Below, piece after piece: positions 48,871 to 62,000 of a DNA stretch of 64,000 bases. Below the pieces are notes generated by a model. That model was given only the letters and a program-made list of their open reading frames with translations, searched no databases and had not been told where the DNA came from. Position 1 is the first letter of the stretch. Every line of letters begins with the position of its first letter. Where the stretch lies: the NCBI RefSeq assembly GCF_905147045.1, contig NC_065913.1, forward strand, positions 2,840,001 through 2,904,000, written 5' to 3'. A program made the position numbers and the translations under genes. Source of the DNA: Nymphalis io. Lineage: Eukaryota; Arthropoda; Insecta; Lepidoptera; Nymphalidae.

Positions 48871-50851
48871 CTTTAGAAACAATAATAAAACAAAACATAC
48901 AACTATTTAATTTAGTTCAATTTTGATGAGCGTCCAAATAATATTGCGATGTATATTATAGGCCTTTAATTAGAGTAATTAAATTTATAGATTTACAAAA
49001 AGACATCATTATAATTTTCAAAAGATTTTATAAAATCCAATTTATTAGAAGTTTTGAAAATTTATTGATTCAACTTTAGTGATATGTTTGTTATACAATT
49101 ATTAAAGTTTTGAGAGCCCGAATTTACAACAGTTTACAAAATTTTAGTCTAAAAGTGAAAAATTGTAAAACTACTAATTAATTTTATTTCTGTAATAGTT
49201 ACTGTCTCGTATTTAGTCACAGTAATACAATGATTTGTTGTATAAAATATAATATATATATAAGGAAACAATTGCACAAGTAATTATTGGGAACTATAAT
49301 AGTTAAAAAAAATATGGGATATTGTGCTATCAGTTCTAGGACTATGAGCAAATTTGTCAAGACTTATATGGCAAGATCAATGATGGCTTTTCAAGGCGCC
49401 TCGAGCAATTATGGTTTAGAAGCTGAAGTGTTAGGGTGACTAGAGAGAAGTATTTTTGTGCTGGTATGCTAAACCACGGATCTTCCTCTTTTAATGTACG
49501 CATGTGTAAGTTGTGGTGTATTTCGTCGTTTTAAGATATGTAAAATAATTTATTGTATGGACAGATAAAAATAAAACGTTTAAATGTGCTAGTTATTATC
49601 ATCTATTGATTTTTTTAAAGCAGTAATTATGGCACAGATAAAAGAATACAGTTTTTATTTTCAGGCATTATAAGTCGAAATAATGTTTCTTTATTATCAG
49701 TTATTTTAAAAGTTGGACATATAAATTAATGAATTCTCGAAAATTTTTATTTTATATTTATTAGAATAATTTATATAGTAACAGCCTGTTACTATTCCAC
49801 TGCTGGGCTAAGGCCTTGAACTCAAGTTCAACCCACGGTCATCGGTTAAGATTCACGCGTTCTAACCACTAGGCCATCTCGGCTTTATATATATATAGGT
49901 TTTTATTTTGTACATGTAAATTGACATTTTCGGAAAACAAAGATGTAGTGAAGTTGCTTAGAGCTTAAAAAGACATTTTGTGGACCTTTTCTAGAATTAA
50001 CTTTGATTAATTTAAAATTAAGAAAGTTAATAAAAGTAAATCTCTCTATTTTTTTTATTAAAAAAAAAAACCAAAATATAATTTTAAACAAGCAATTGTT
50101 TTACAAATACAAATTAACATAATTTTTAATAAATATATGATAGCTTTTTTAAATTAAAAAAAACCGTTTTCCGTTGTTCAGTGTCTGTAGTAATGAATAG
50201 TGTTATAGATAATTATAGCATAGTGCCACAAATGACCGCATCACATTATCATAATAAAAAATTATTAATTATTAGCATTCCAGTATGAATGGTGCGTGAT
50301 ATGAGATACAAATATGTATTTTAAACAATTAAAACAATGTTATTCCTGGACAAAGAAGTTTGTGTAAAAACTCAAAAGGTTTAAAAATGGTATTAATCTA
50401 GAAATAAATATATTAATTTCTAAATAAACCTAACAATTCTGGATCAAGAGTAAAGTATGTGTAATTTTTTTTTTAAATATTTGATGCGGTTATATTGGTG
50501 TGTGTATAGTTTTAAAATAATGTTTCTTAATATATTTTCGTTGATATTTCTAAGTTTATTTGTATGATTTTAATTGTGTTTAAGCTATTTTAATTGATAT
50601 AAGAGTTGAATACATTTGACACATGCGGCCTGTCTAATGTGGTGGTCATTTTGTTTAAAGATTCTATTTAATTTTCAATATGATTTTGCATTGTTACAAA
50701 AAAAGTATTTATTTAGACCCACCACGATTGTTAGTCAATTAAAAGGAAAATTAAATTTTATTGTTGGTTGTAAATTTGTTTTATTATTTCTACTACATAC
50801 ATTTAATTCTAATACTTAAGATTTTTTTTTCTATACATATAAATGCTTCTT
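48871..50851. other. Convergent intergenic region
   Basis: The region lies between the stop codons of the single-finger gene (+) and mitochondrial ValRS (-). It is AT-rich with no coding signal; it holds a short SINE-A derivative at 49780-49884 and the two 3' UTRs. Confidence 0.5.
49780..49884 (-). mobile_element. SINE-A copy 8, short deletion derivative
   Basis: The tRNA-like head (AGCCGAGATGGCCTAGTGGT on the minus strand) is joined almost directly to the distal end (GGCCTTAGCCCAGCAGTGG). About 200 bp of the body are absent. Confidence 0.8.
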
Positions 50852-53800
50852 TTAAATCAGTCTTCGTAAACGCTTTAATTCTTCCCTCTTTGATATTAAT
50901 TTTTCTTTATCCAATTCTTGACTTATTTCAGACACCGTGTTAATGTAATGATTGCTTGATAATTTGGCTTCTAGTTTTAACAAATTATCTTCTAGTTTAT
51001 TTATTTTCTTTTGTAGTTTCTCTTTAATAGCTGTGCTTTCAACAGCACTAGATATTTCCACATATATTTCGGTATCTTTATCCAAGACAACATTCACAAC
51101 CATCGCATTAATACTTTCATTTATCTTAATATCACCACTTTTGGATAAATTTTGAACAATTATTTTATTTCTGTTTAGATCTGTTATTAATTTATCGTCT
51201 GTGGTTTTCACAAATATAGAAGATTTTATTTTATTTGGTACATTATAGAAACCCTTCACTTCCCTTATAAGGAATATTGTATTTAATAGTTTATTAACTT
51301 TCTTTTCTAATTCTAGATTTTTCCAAATTTTAAAATCTTTGCTGTTTGGAAAATCGAAGTAATCTTTTTCTTGGTCTTTAAAATTATGTATAATATTCGT
51401 TTCAAATGCCGGTATTTTTGGTATAAGTTCTTCTGTAAGATACACCATGAATGGAGATAGACATCTTAATGACGTTTCCAGTACCGCTGATAAAGTATGC
51501 GCGTGCGCATATCTTGTTTTTATATCATCCCTATCAAAGCCTGGCTTTGTTGCTTCCAAGTATATGTCACAAAACTCATTATATATCATTGTCCTAAGTG
51601 ATTTCGTAGCAAGATGGAAGTCATATACATCTAATGACTTATTAACATCTTCAACCATATTCGCCAGTCTACTAAGAATCCATTTATCAAAATAAGTCAA
51701 GTCTTCAACGGTTACTTCTTCACTTGTTTCCTTTAACTTTTCATAGGATATTTGTGTGTATTTGATACTTTGCCAAATTTTGTTACAGAATAACTTATTC
51801 GCGTGACACTGATACACGTCAAAGCTTACAAAATGCGATTTAATGTCATTCGACAGTAGCGTGAAGCGTAACGCATCAACACCACATGCGGGTATACCGT
51901 TCGAATTCGAAAAATTCGATTTATGATATGAAATAGCTTTTTTCAACTCCTCTTCGTTGAGTATTCCGTCTTTGTGCATGGTGACAACTTTTTCTTTTAA
52001 GCCATCTATTGATATACCTTTTATAATATCTATGGGATCTATGACATTTCCTCTACTCTTTGACATTTTGGCACCTTTACTGTCACATATGATACCATGT
52101 AACAAAACCTTATTAAAGGGTAGATTCCCTGTAAGTTCCATACCGAGCATGATCATTCTATGCACCCAAAAACCAAGTATATCATGTCCAGTGATCATCA
52201 AACTTAATGGATAAAACTTTCGGTAGTCCCGTTCATCAATATTTGGCCATCCAAGAGCAGCAAACGGATATATTCCAGACGAGAACCAAGTATCTAAGAC
52301 ATCTGTATCTCTTTCAGCCATAATTTCCTCTGGCACAGTTCTAAGATATTTCGAAGCTTCCATTTTAGCCGAAAGTTCGTCCGTCGCGGCTATCCATACG
52401 ATATTTTTATCTGCACTACATTTATATGCAGGTATCCGATGTCCCCACCACAGTTGCCTTGATATACACCAGTCTCTATTATCATTGGTCCAATTAAACC
52501 AGTTCTTCTCGAATTTCGCTGGTTCTATTTTCAAACTTTTATCTTCAACAGCTTGTCTTGCTTTTTTGTTCAATCCACTACAAGATAGAAACCATTGTTC
52601 TTTTGGGAGATATTCTATCACGTCTCCAGTTCGGCTGCAGATAGGTAAAGTCATTTGATGAGGGCTTACAGACTTTAGAAGTCCCAGAGAGTTTAGAGTA
52701 TCGACCAATTTTACTCTACAATCATATTTCTTTATACCATTAAATTCGCCAGCATTTTCCATTAGACCATCTTCGTTAATAACCTGTAATAGTGGCAAAT
52801 TGTGGTGTCTTGCTATTTCATTATCTACTTTGCTATGCGCTGGTGTTATTTTAACAACACCAGTTCCGAATTTCATATCTACAAAACGGTCGAATATAAT
52901 TGGTATCGTTGTTTTTCGAAATGGGTGAACTACTTTCTTACCTTTCAAGTGTATATACCTGAAATTGAAATACATAATTTATAGTTTATGATTTCTTTGG
53001 TAAGATGATGGTAAAACTAATTGAAAAAAACTTGTTTTTTAAGAATATTGGTAAAAGTGGATTGTGATATTTAAATGCCAAAAACACAATATACATAAAA
53101 TAAATGTTTGAAGATACTACAGTTGGAATTTGATAAAAGAGTGATGATTAAGTTTTTTAATAGTATTATTTACAAAACTTATAAAGTATATGACTGTCTC
53201 TATAAAAAAAAGGAATAAACCCATCTAAAACATAAATCTAAAATAAAGATTTAATTTTTCTTAAACTATGTGATAGGAAAATTTTTATATTACCTTGTGT
53301 CCTCTGGATGTACAGCAACAGCAGTGTCTCCCAACATGGTTTCTGGCATTGTTGTACATACGACAATTTCCTCATCGCTATCCAAGATTTTATACACAAA
53401 ATTATAAATAAGTCCAAATTTTACCACTTTTTCGTAACCCGGTAGCATTAATTCGGTTGGCCCGTTTATAGTTTTGTTTTCAACTTCTATATCTGAAACT
53501 GTCGATTTTAGCGCATTGCACCAGTTGACTAGGGTTTTCCTTCTATATATAAGACCTTTTTTATAGAGTTTAATGAAAGCCGTGTTAACAGCGTCCATGT
53601 GTTTTTCGTCCATAGTAAATACTTCTCTGGACCAATCTAGAGAACAGCCTAGCAATCTTAACTGTTCGCTTATGGTGTTACCATGAACTTCTTTCCATTT
53701 CCAAACTTCCTCAGTAAACTTTTCTCGACCGATGGCATGGCGGTCAGTATTTTGTTTCGTTTTTAAATACTTTTCTACAACACTCTGAAAATAAAAAAAT

Positions 53801-54534
53801 ACCAAAACATAAAACAGGAGACCCAAAGGAGGCAGATAGTACGTAAACTATTCCATAGTAAATAAAGATTAAAAGCAAAGCTGCGTCAGATCGGATTAGC
53901 TACATGCAATTTCTTCAAGATGTATTTATTTTCCTTTACAGCCAAACTTCAGATCAGACTAATATTTAATTCAACCAGTAATGATAATAATTATTTTTGA
54001 AAAAGAGATACCCTTGGAAAATACAATGTTGTGGACTTATTTACAAGTTGAATTACCTGAGTAGCAATTCCTGCGTGGTCAGTACCAGGGAGCCATAACA
54101 CATTCTGCCCGATTGATCTTTGCCGTCGTACAATAACATCCTGTATTGTTGAGGATAATGCATGACCTAAAGATTAATAAGTAGAATTTAGTCAATATAT
54201 GATAAATAACGCAGTCCCGCCGCGCGCCATCTGGACGCTGATAATGTACAAAATTTTTGGCCAATAAAATGAGAGTTAACAAAATTAACTCACCTAAATG
54301 CAATTTCCCTGTGACATTGGGCGGGGGTAATACAATGCTAAATGTATTGTTCTCACTATTTAGTTTGGCTTCAAAAATTCTTTTTGTTTTCCATTCTTCA
54401 TATTTATTCTTTTCTACAATTTCTGGCTTATATGCAGGGGCTGATAGATTTTCTTTAGGAATTATTTTAGTACTACTGTATATGAGCCTTCTTTGTGTAT
54501 AATTACGAGTAAAAGTTTTATAGGAACAAATCAT
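50852..54534 (-). CDS. VARS2: Valyl-tRNA synthetase, mitochondrial
   Basis: This class I synthetase charges tRNA-Val; the form here is probably for mitochondrial translation. Four minus-strand exons join in phase: 54534-54294, 54166-54057, 53784-53294 and 52958-50852, giving 982 aa (human VARS2 about 1060, cytosolic VARS1 about 1260). The N-terminus is basic with no acidic residue for ~25 residues (MICSYKTFTRNYTQRR), a likely matrix presequence. It lacks the GST-like extension of cytosolic ValRS. The HIGH-type motif is HLGH (79-82), split by intron 1. The editing domain and WWGHRIPAY follow, and KMSKS is at about 578-582. The anticodon-binding region follows. The last ~60 residues form the ValRS C-terminal coiled coil (KLQKKINKLEDNLLKLEAKL). 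A small loop before GIPACGVDALRF looks expanded. It is divergent from seipin. Confidence 0.95.
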
Positions 54535-56032
54535 TTTAATTGAATTCTGGTTATAAGTCTTTAATGTGAGTCATACTAAAGCTCATGATGTTTTCAATAA
54601 ATCTAAAAAGAAGTATTGTAGGCTAATTGCTTGCATCAGCAAACATCTGCATTTAATTGCTGTATTAAATGCAGATGTTTTCTTTTATGAAGAGATTGAC
54701 TGCTCACAAGCTCTAGATTTTAGTTATCACGTAAAATTGTTTCATATGCAGTAGCTACACAAAATAGTATGATTTTGATGCTTATTCTATAACCTGAAAT
54801 AACACAAACAAATTAATACATTGAAATTATAAACAACTTAAATATTATGAAATAATTTTAATGTATTTTTTATCAAATTTATAAAAACAGCCTAAAAGTG
54901 AGTTGCTTTATCTATTAAATTAATATTCCACCGTCAATTATAAGATCTTTGTTACCAAGTCTTATGTGTTTGTAATAACACTGGCAAGTGGTTCATTCTT
55001 CTACAGCAACGGCAATATGTAGCAATATGAAACGGCTGATATCATGTATCCTACAAGCACATTATTTATAAAAAGAATAGAAAATTATTAAAACCAATAA
55101 TAAGTATAAAATATAATTAATTAACTTACCGATAATTAATTATATTATTAAAATGATATTATATTATATATTTTAATAATATATTATTAATAATATATTA
55201 TTAAAATGATAGTTATTTTTATTCATGTATATTTTATTTATTACACTTTAAAATTAAAATCTTAGAGATTTTAATATTATAATTTGTTGTGACAATGGTT
55301 GTCAAGAAACTTGACATTCGAAAGAAAATGGAATTGTCATGCATAATTGTGAACATGTCTAAAAACTAATTAACATTTATTTACCTTAAAGTCTTAAATA
55401 AATATAAATAATATATAAAAATTGTTACTGTAATTAAATGTTATTAAGATATTATTAAATATAAAATATAATTTATTTCTAAAATCATATGAATATATAT
55501 TATCGTTTAAAAATTAATATTATAATTGTCCGTCTTATCATTCTTAAATCAGCATACGCAAATCAAAATGTAATGATGTGTGAAATGTATTACATGATGT
55601 TTAGTATTGAATTCAAATTAGGTTATTGTAAAAATACTAAATCAATTTGGTTCATGAACGCTAAAAACCAGTTGAATGAAATATAATTGTGAGTTTTGTG
55701 ACAATTTGCATATATTTTGACAGTTTGTAAATAAGTTTTGTTTTGTACTCGCCGTTTTTATTACATTTCATTGATATTTGTACTATGATTCATGATAAAA
55801 GAAATATTAAATAATTTTTTAAAAACCCTATATCATGTTCGAATGTGAAAACCGATATCGTTACCAATTTCACCCTCCGGAACTTCTGAAGTTTATCTAA
55901 CCGAATTATCATTGTTTTAAATATCAAATGGACGTTATCAGTTATCTACCCGACAATCCTAGATCCGTTTCCTTGACCGATTCATTATATGTGCGATAAT
56001 ATATTAAATGGTGTTTTAATTTGTGTTTAAAC
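54535..56032. promoter_or_regulatory. Divergent promoter region of mitochondrial ValRS and seipin
   Basis: 1.5 kb of AT-rich DNA between start codons. It includes a perfect 17-bp hairpin at 54641-54680 and a palindromic AT-only patch near 55130-55215. No coding support. Confidence 0.45.
54641..54680. other. Perfect 17-bp inverted repeat with 6-nt loop
   Basis: Arms AAACATCTGCATTTAAT (54641-54657) and ATTAAATGCAGATGTTT (54664-54680) surround TGCTGT. It lies ~110 bp upstream of the mitochondrial ValRS start codon. It could be a cruciform, an RNA hairpin in the 5' UTR or a MITE remnant. Confidence 0.7.
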
Positions 56033-59000
56033 ATGGAAGTTCTGGGTTATATGAATCCTTTTAAAGTTTATCGTGATTTCGTCCGTAACCCTATAGAATC
56101 TTTTGTAAGCGAACAGTACACGGGGTATAAGAAGAAAACAAATGAAAGCATAACGAGTGTGAAAGAACTTTTATATAGAGCTGGTGTTGTGTCTGTGTTT
56201 TTGTCAGCAATATTGTGGATTTCAATATTCTTGTATGTTGTGTTCTACTACACTTATATGCCGAATGTTACACACGTGCGACCTGTCCATTTGCAGTTCA
56301 AGTAAGTTTAGTAAACAATTATCTTATTATCTTTGTACTTTAAACTTCAATCTTTTCATTAATGAAAAAGATGATGTATAAAAGTACTCTATTACATAAA
56401 TTCAATATTATTTATTCTATACGAAATTTATTTAATAAAATGTAACACATTGAATATTCAACATATTCACAACAAATATAATTGGTGATTTTTAGTTTTT
56501 TTTTTATTAATAATAACTTTAATATATATTTTTTAATATTAATAAATAAAAATTTAAAACAAATACTATATGTTAGTTAAAATTACATTATATTAAAATT
56601 ACATATTACACCTACAGTGATTGTTGGTATGTTGCAATTTATTAAAAAACATGTAATTTTATATATATAATTAAATATTCTTAACTTCGGAACATAAAAC
56701 GTCTTTTAACCATGCTGTAAACTTAGTGGAATCTGCAACAATAATTCTTGACCAAGAAAAGATTGGCCCTTAGGCCAGAATTGGAACATTTATAGGCTTT
56801 CACTTTACTAATTGATTTCACCTTCTACAATTTTTAGATCATGTGATGAGAATATGGGCGTGTGTTCCTTCCCTTCGGCACATGTTCAACTAACAAGACG
56901 GACTCATATGTTGATGTCTTCACAGCCATACCGAATAAAACTTTTGCTTGAGGTGCCAGAGACGCAGATTAATAAGGACTTAGGTTAAATTTATATTTGT
57001 TTAATTGAACTTACTGGCTATCTATGGTGAGCCAAAATAAAAATATGTGTTAAAATGAGCTCATAATGAAAATAAAAGATAATATTTTTAAAATCATAAC
57101 AAAAGATTTTTTTTTTTATATAAAATTAGTAAATGTGAAAATACAATTTCGTTAATAATATTTTTTGTTCTTAATAATTCAAACCTGTCTTGCTTGGCGT
57201 CACCTAATTATCAGTGAAATATCACTACCAAATATTACACTAAATCTGGCTTGAAAAATGTGTGGTGTGCTTGCCTACTGAGGCAGGAGTGAGGGTCTCT
57301 TGTCCCTGTTGCATAACATATCAAATCATGCAATTGTTGGTGCATTTAGAATCCCAAATTGTTATTCTTATATGTTAAAAAAGGTATAATCCATATAAAA
57401 AGTTTATAAATTTTATAAAATCACGGGCCAATTCTACTAATAAGTTGTCACTTTATCGCAATCGAATCGAAGCTTTTTATCTGTTTTCCTATTCTTTAAT
57501 TTAATTATTGACTGCTGCCATAAAAGTTAACAATTAAATTGGATTTTGACATAACGGTATATGTTATGTTTTTTTATTTCTTACCACTAGGTAAGACGCG
57601 TGAATATTAACCGATGATCGTGAGTTCAAATCCGGGCAAACACCACTGAATTTTCATGTGCTTAATTTGTGATTATAATTCATCTCGTGTTTGACGGTGA
57701 AGGAAAACATCGTGAGGAAAAGTGCATCTGTCTAATTTCACTGAAATTCTGCCACATTTGTATTACAAAAACCCGCATTGAAGCAGCGTGGTGGAATAAG
57801 CTCCAAACCTTCTCCTCAAAAAGGGAGAGGAGGCCTTAGCCCCGTAGTGGGACATTCACAGGCTGTTACTACTACTGTAAATTTTTGTAAGATTTGTGCT
57901 TCAAGTTGTTATGGTTTCATGTCAATTTCAAATTTCTAATCTATATAAATTATTTATTTTCCAGGTATGTTTATGGTATGTGCTCAGATGCGAGCTTCGG
58001 GGGGTGTGTTAGTGTCATCATCATGTAGATCGACCATGCTTCGACATCGGTAAGTATATTTTTTTTATAGAATAGGAAGGCGGACGAGCATATGGGCCAC
58101 CTGATGGTAAGTGGTCACCAACGCTCTTAGACATTGGCATTGTAAGAAATGTCAACCATCGCTTACATATCCAATGCGCCACCAACCTTGGGAACTAAGA
58201 TTTTATGTCCCTTGTGCCTGTAATTACACTGGCTCACTCACCCTTCAAACCGGAACACAACAATATCAAGTATTGCTGTTTTGCGGTAGAATATCTGATG
58301 AGTGGGTGGTACCTACCCAGACGAGCTTGCACAAAGCCCTACCACCGGTGAAATGTTATATGTTAGAATCATAATTATAAGACTACCTACATCAATTGAG
58401 AATTAAAAGTGAACCTAGCTTAACAATTTGGATTCTACAGAAAAGTAGCACTTAGTAGTTAAACTTTTATACAGATGTGTGGGTTTTGTAGTACTTTGTT
58501 TATTATTGTCAGCAAATAACTTTATTTCGAGTTAAAGGTCAGTCATGTGACCTGTATAAATAACTGGATCAAAAGGAGAGCCTAGACAGACGCCAGTGTA
58601 ATTACAGGCACAAGGGACATAAAATCTTAGTTCTCAAGGTTGGTGGCGCATCGGCTATATAAGCGATGGTTGACATTTCTTACAATGCCAATGTGTAGCT
58701 TGGTGACCACTTACCATAAGGTGGCCCATATGCTCGTCCGCCTTCCTATTCTATTAAAAAAAAAATATATATATTATAATTTTCGAGGTATTTAAAAATT
58801 ATTATCTTATTTCGAAGTATTTAAAAATTATGGGCCTTACCCATAATTGTTGATAAGGGGCTGATTAGTTAAACAATGATATGTCTTCTTCTTTCAAATG
58901 TCAAATTAATGATGAAAGAGATAAATCTGTGTTTAACAAAACACGCGATGAACAACATTTAACATAAGTAAAGCCGTTTCATTAATTTTAATACTGATCC

Positions 59001-62000
59001 AACCTAATGTCATTTGATAATCCGCAATTTCAACTTATGCAAAATTATCAAATATTTTCCCTTGAATAAAATGGTCTATGGATCGAAAGAAGTAGTAATC
59101 TGATGGTGCGAGGTCTGGACTATATGGTAGATGAGGCAGGAGTTCGAACCCATGAAGTTCTTCAAACTTTTCTTTGGTTCGACGGCATGCGTGAGGACCA
59201 GCATTATCTTATTGGAATAAAACTCCTTTTCGATTGGTCAAAGCGGGATAACGCTCTGATAATTTGGCGTACATTTATCCAGTTGTTCGCAGTAGAGTTC
59301 ATAGTTCATAGAGCATCCATCAAGAATAAATTCGTGATGGATAACACCTTAAAAATTCAAAAAAACGCAAAACATGGGCTTTTATCAAATTGCCCCCTTG
59401 CAGCAACCGGAATAGCAGTTTGACCGCGACCTAGCCATTGCTCACGAGTATTCGAATTTCATCAGTAAACCCTATTTTCATCACAGGTGATAATCTTCCG
59501 GTAAAATCTCATATTAGCAAGGTTTTTCAATAAATTTTCACAAATTGCTAACCTCTTAGCTGATTGCTTAGGAATAAGTTAGTGAGGGACTAGTCTACTG
59601 CTCTTTTTCACTTTCCTTATGGAGCTTAGATGACAGTATTTTTCGACACTCCACGCTCCCTGGCAAGTTCGCTAGTACTTGTAAACGGATTTGACTTAAC
59701 AGGCTTTCTGCAGAACCTCATCAATATCCATTAATGGTAGCCTGGAGTCCTTCTTCCTTTCCAACGTCGTATCTCAACTGCTAAATTTTTGTTAAATCAA
59801 CGCCGCGCAGTGCACTCCTTCCCCTTCATATTTAATAATTTCACGGGTTGCTTGAGTGGCTGTAAATTTTTTTTCCAGTAATGCCTTAAAATTACCGAGA
59901 ATTTCGTAGAAAACTGTCGTTTCTTCTCTAAAACAAATAACTAAACCAGGCTTTTTTTTTTAAAGTCGGATAGGAATAAACAAGTTTAGAGAATGCTCTA
60001 AAGGGATTATTAAGTATTGGTAAGTATAAAATAGGATTAAAATATTTACAGACTTTAAAATCTTAAATATGATAAAACGGTCATTTTTTTTGATACACTC
60101 CTATAATTAAAGTATTATTCAACTATGACAGACTGACATACACTTCCTTATTATACCAAAAAACAAAAATTTTTAACCTGAAACAAACATACACACATAA
60201 CATATGCGTCTTAATTAAAAAAAAATTGTCTGGGGACATTCATACCGAAATATCGTTCACACAAAGAATGTACACGCATAGCTTAAGGAACACAAACAAA
60301 ATTTGGCAAAAAAAAACTCCGTCGAATATAATGTATATTCGACGGAGTAACTTTATTCAATAATTTGCTTGCTGATATAAAAAATTGTTCGAGCACGCCT
60401 GCCTTTAAATCAAAGTTAAAAAGTTTTATTTCTAAAAATATTTACGATTAAAACAACACAACCACTTTTCAAAAAAAACACACACACATCTACACATACA
60501 CATATAAAACACGTACAAACACACATACAACACCAAAAACATTATTAAGGAATTTAAAAAAAATCTATTTTTTTTATTTTTATTATTATTTATTTTTTGT
60601 TCTTTTTGTTGTTACTTTCGAGAATATCCATTTCTTTCTCTGGTCATTGATTTGCACTGTATTTTATCATAACATTACATTTGTCAATAAGATTAGTACG
60701 ATACGATTAGATTGTCTACCCCTTTTTACTGTGTGAAATTTATTAAATTGCTCTTTAAGTGAACGGTAAGTTCTTTGAGTAAAAAAAAAAGATCTTTAAA
60801 CTTATTGCAGATCAAAATTACATCAGATAATGCGGACATTAGTTTACGCGCCGCTGTTAATATCAGGTTTTAACGAAGAGAAGCAATTGATTCAAGTGGA
60901 ACTGTTCAGTGACTTCGAAGATGATCAGGTATTTTTATTATAAATTGATATATTTTGTCGTAGTTCGCTACTTTCTTAGCTACAGGTACATAGTACCTGA
61001 TGAGTGGGTTCGCCAAGTGAGTTGGGACCGCCAAACAGCAATACTATCATTGTTGTGTTCCGTTTTGAAAGACGAGTGTGTGAGTGAGAACCAATAGGCA
61101 CATATTAGTTCACAAGGTTGGTTGGGTATTAGCGATGTAAGGGGTGGTAAATATTTCATGCAGTGGCAATATAAGCCCATTTGCCAGTCTGCCTACCTGG
61201 TTTCAATAAAAAAAGTATGCGGTTAAAAAGGATAGTCTTTATGTCAAAATAGTTTAGTTTAAAGTTTTCATTAGAATATAATCAGCGATGATGTATTTAA
61301 ATATATATATAATGTCAGACACATCCAGTTACGGACGCGTATGTCGAGGTACAGTCGCGTTTCGTCCAAGTCTTATCTTGCGAACTTCAGATCGAAGCTC
61401 ACTTCACGGGACTACGTTACGCCATGTACTACTGGCCGAAGACCTCCGCGCTTATTGGTGAGATGATTTAGTAAGCATGCAATCCATTCATTCATTACAT
61501 TCAACTAATATTATAGCAGCGGAAGTTATACTAAATGTACACCAAATATTGGGTTCAGTTCACACTGTTTGGGGTTACCCGGTAGTATTGGTACTGTGAG
61601 ACTTTAAAATAAAACCACCGAGTATGGTCTGATTGAAATTTACAAAAACTTATTTAGTACTTTAAAAAAAAACATTTTTATAGCTCGATGTAAAATACAT
61701 GTAACGCCATCTATTGACGAAAAGATAAATTGAAATGATATTTGGCATAATGTATTTCGATCTTGAACACACACATTACTGGGAAAGTTGGATGTATTTA
61801 TAATAATGTACTAATCTATTAACTATTTTAGTTTAATGGACGTTTTTTTGGGGGAATGCTAGATATATTTTGGATATATTAATTTAACACAAACACAATA
61901 AGCCAAAAGTAATCATAATTATTTAGGTAATTTGTGTGCGTAATGTGCATCTATATAAGTATGTATTTACAAAAGAAAAGTGTTTGGTTGTTGTTTGGTT

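Noticed and set aside
54566..54754. 62-codon ORF over the 17-bp hairpin
   Set aside because: The translation has no recognisable motif and the inverted repeat itself shapes part of it.
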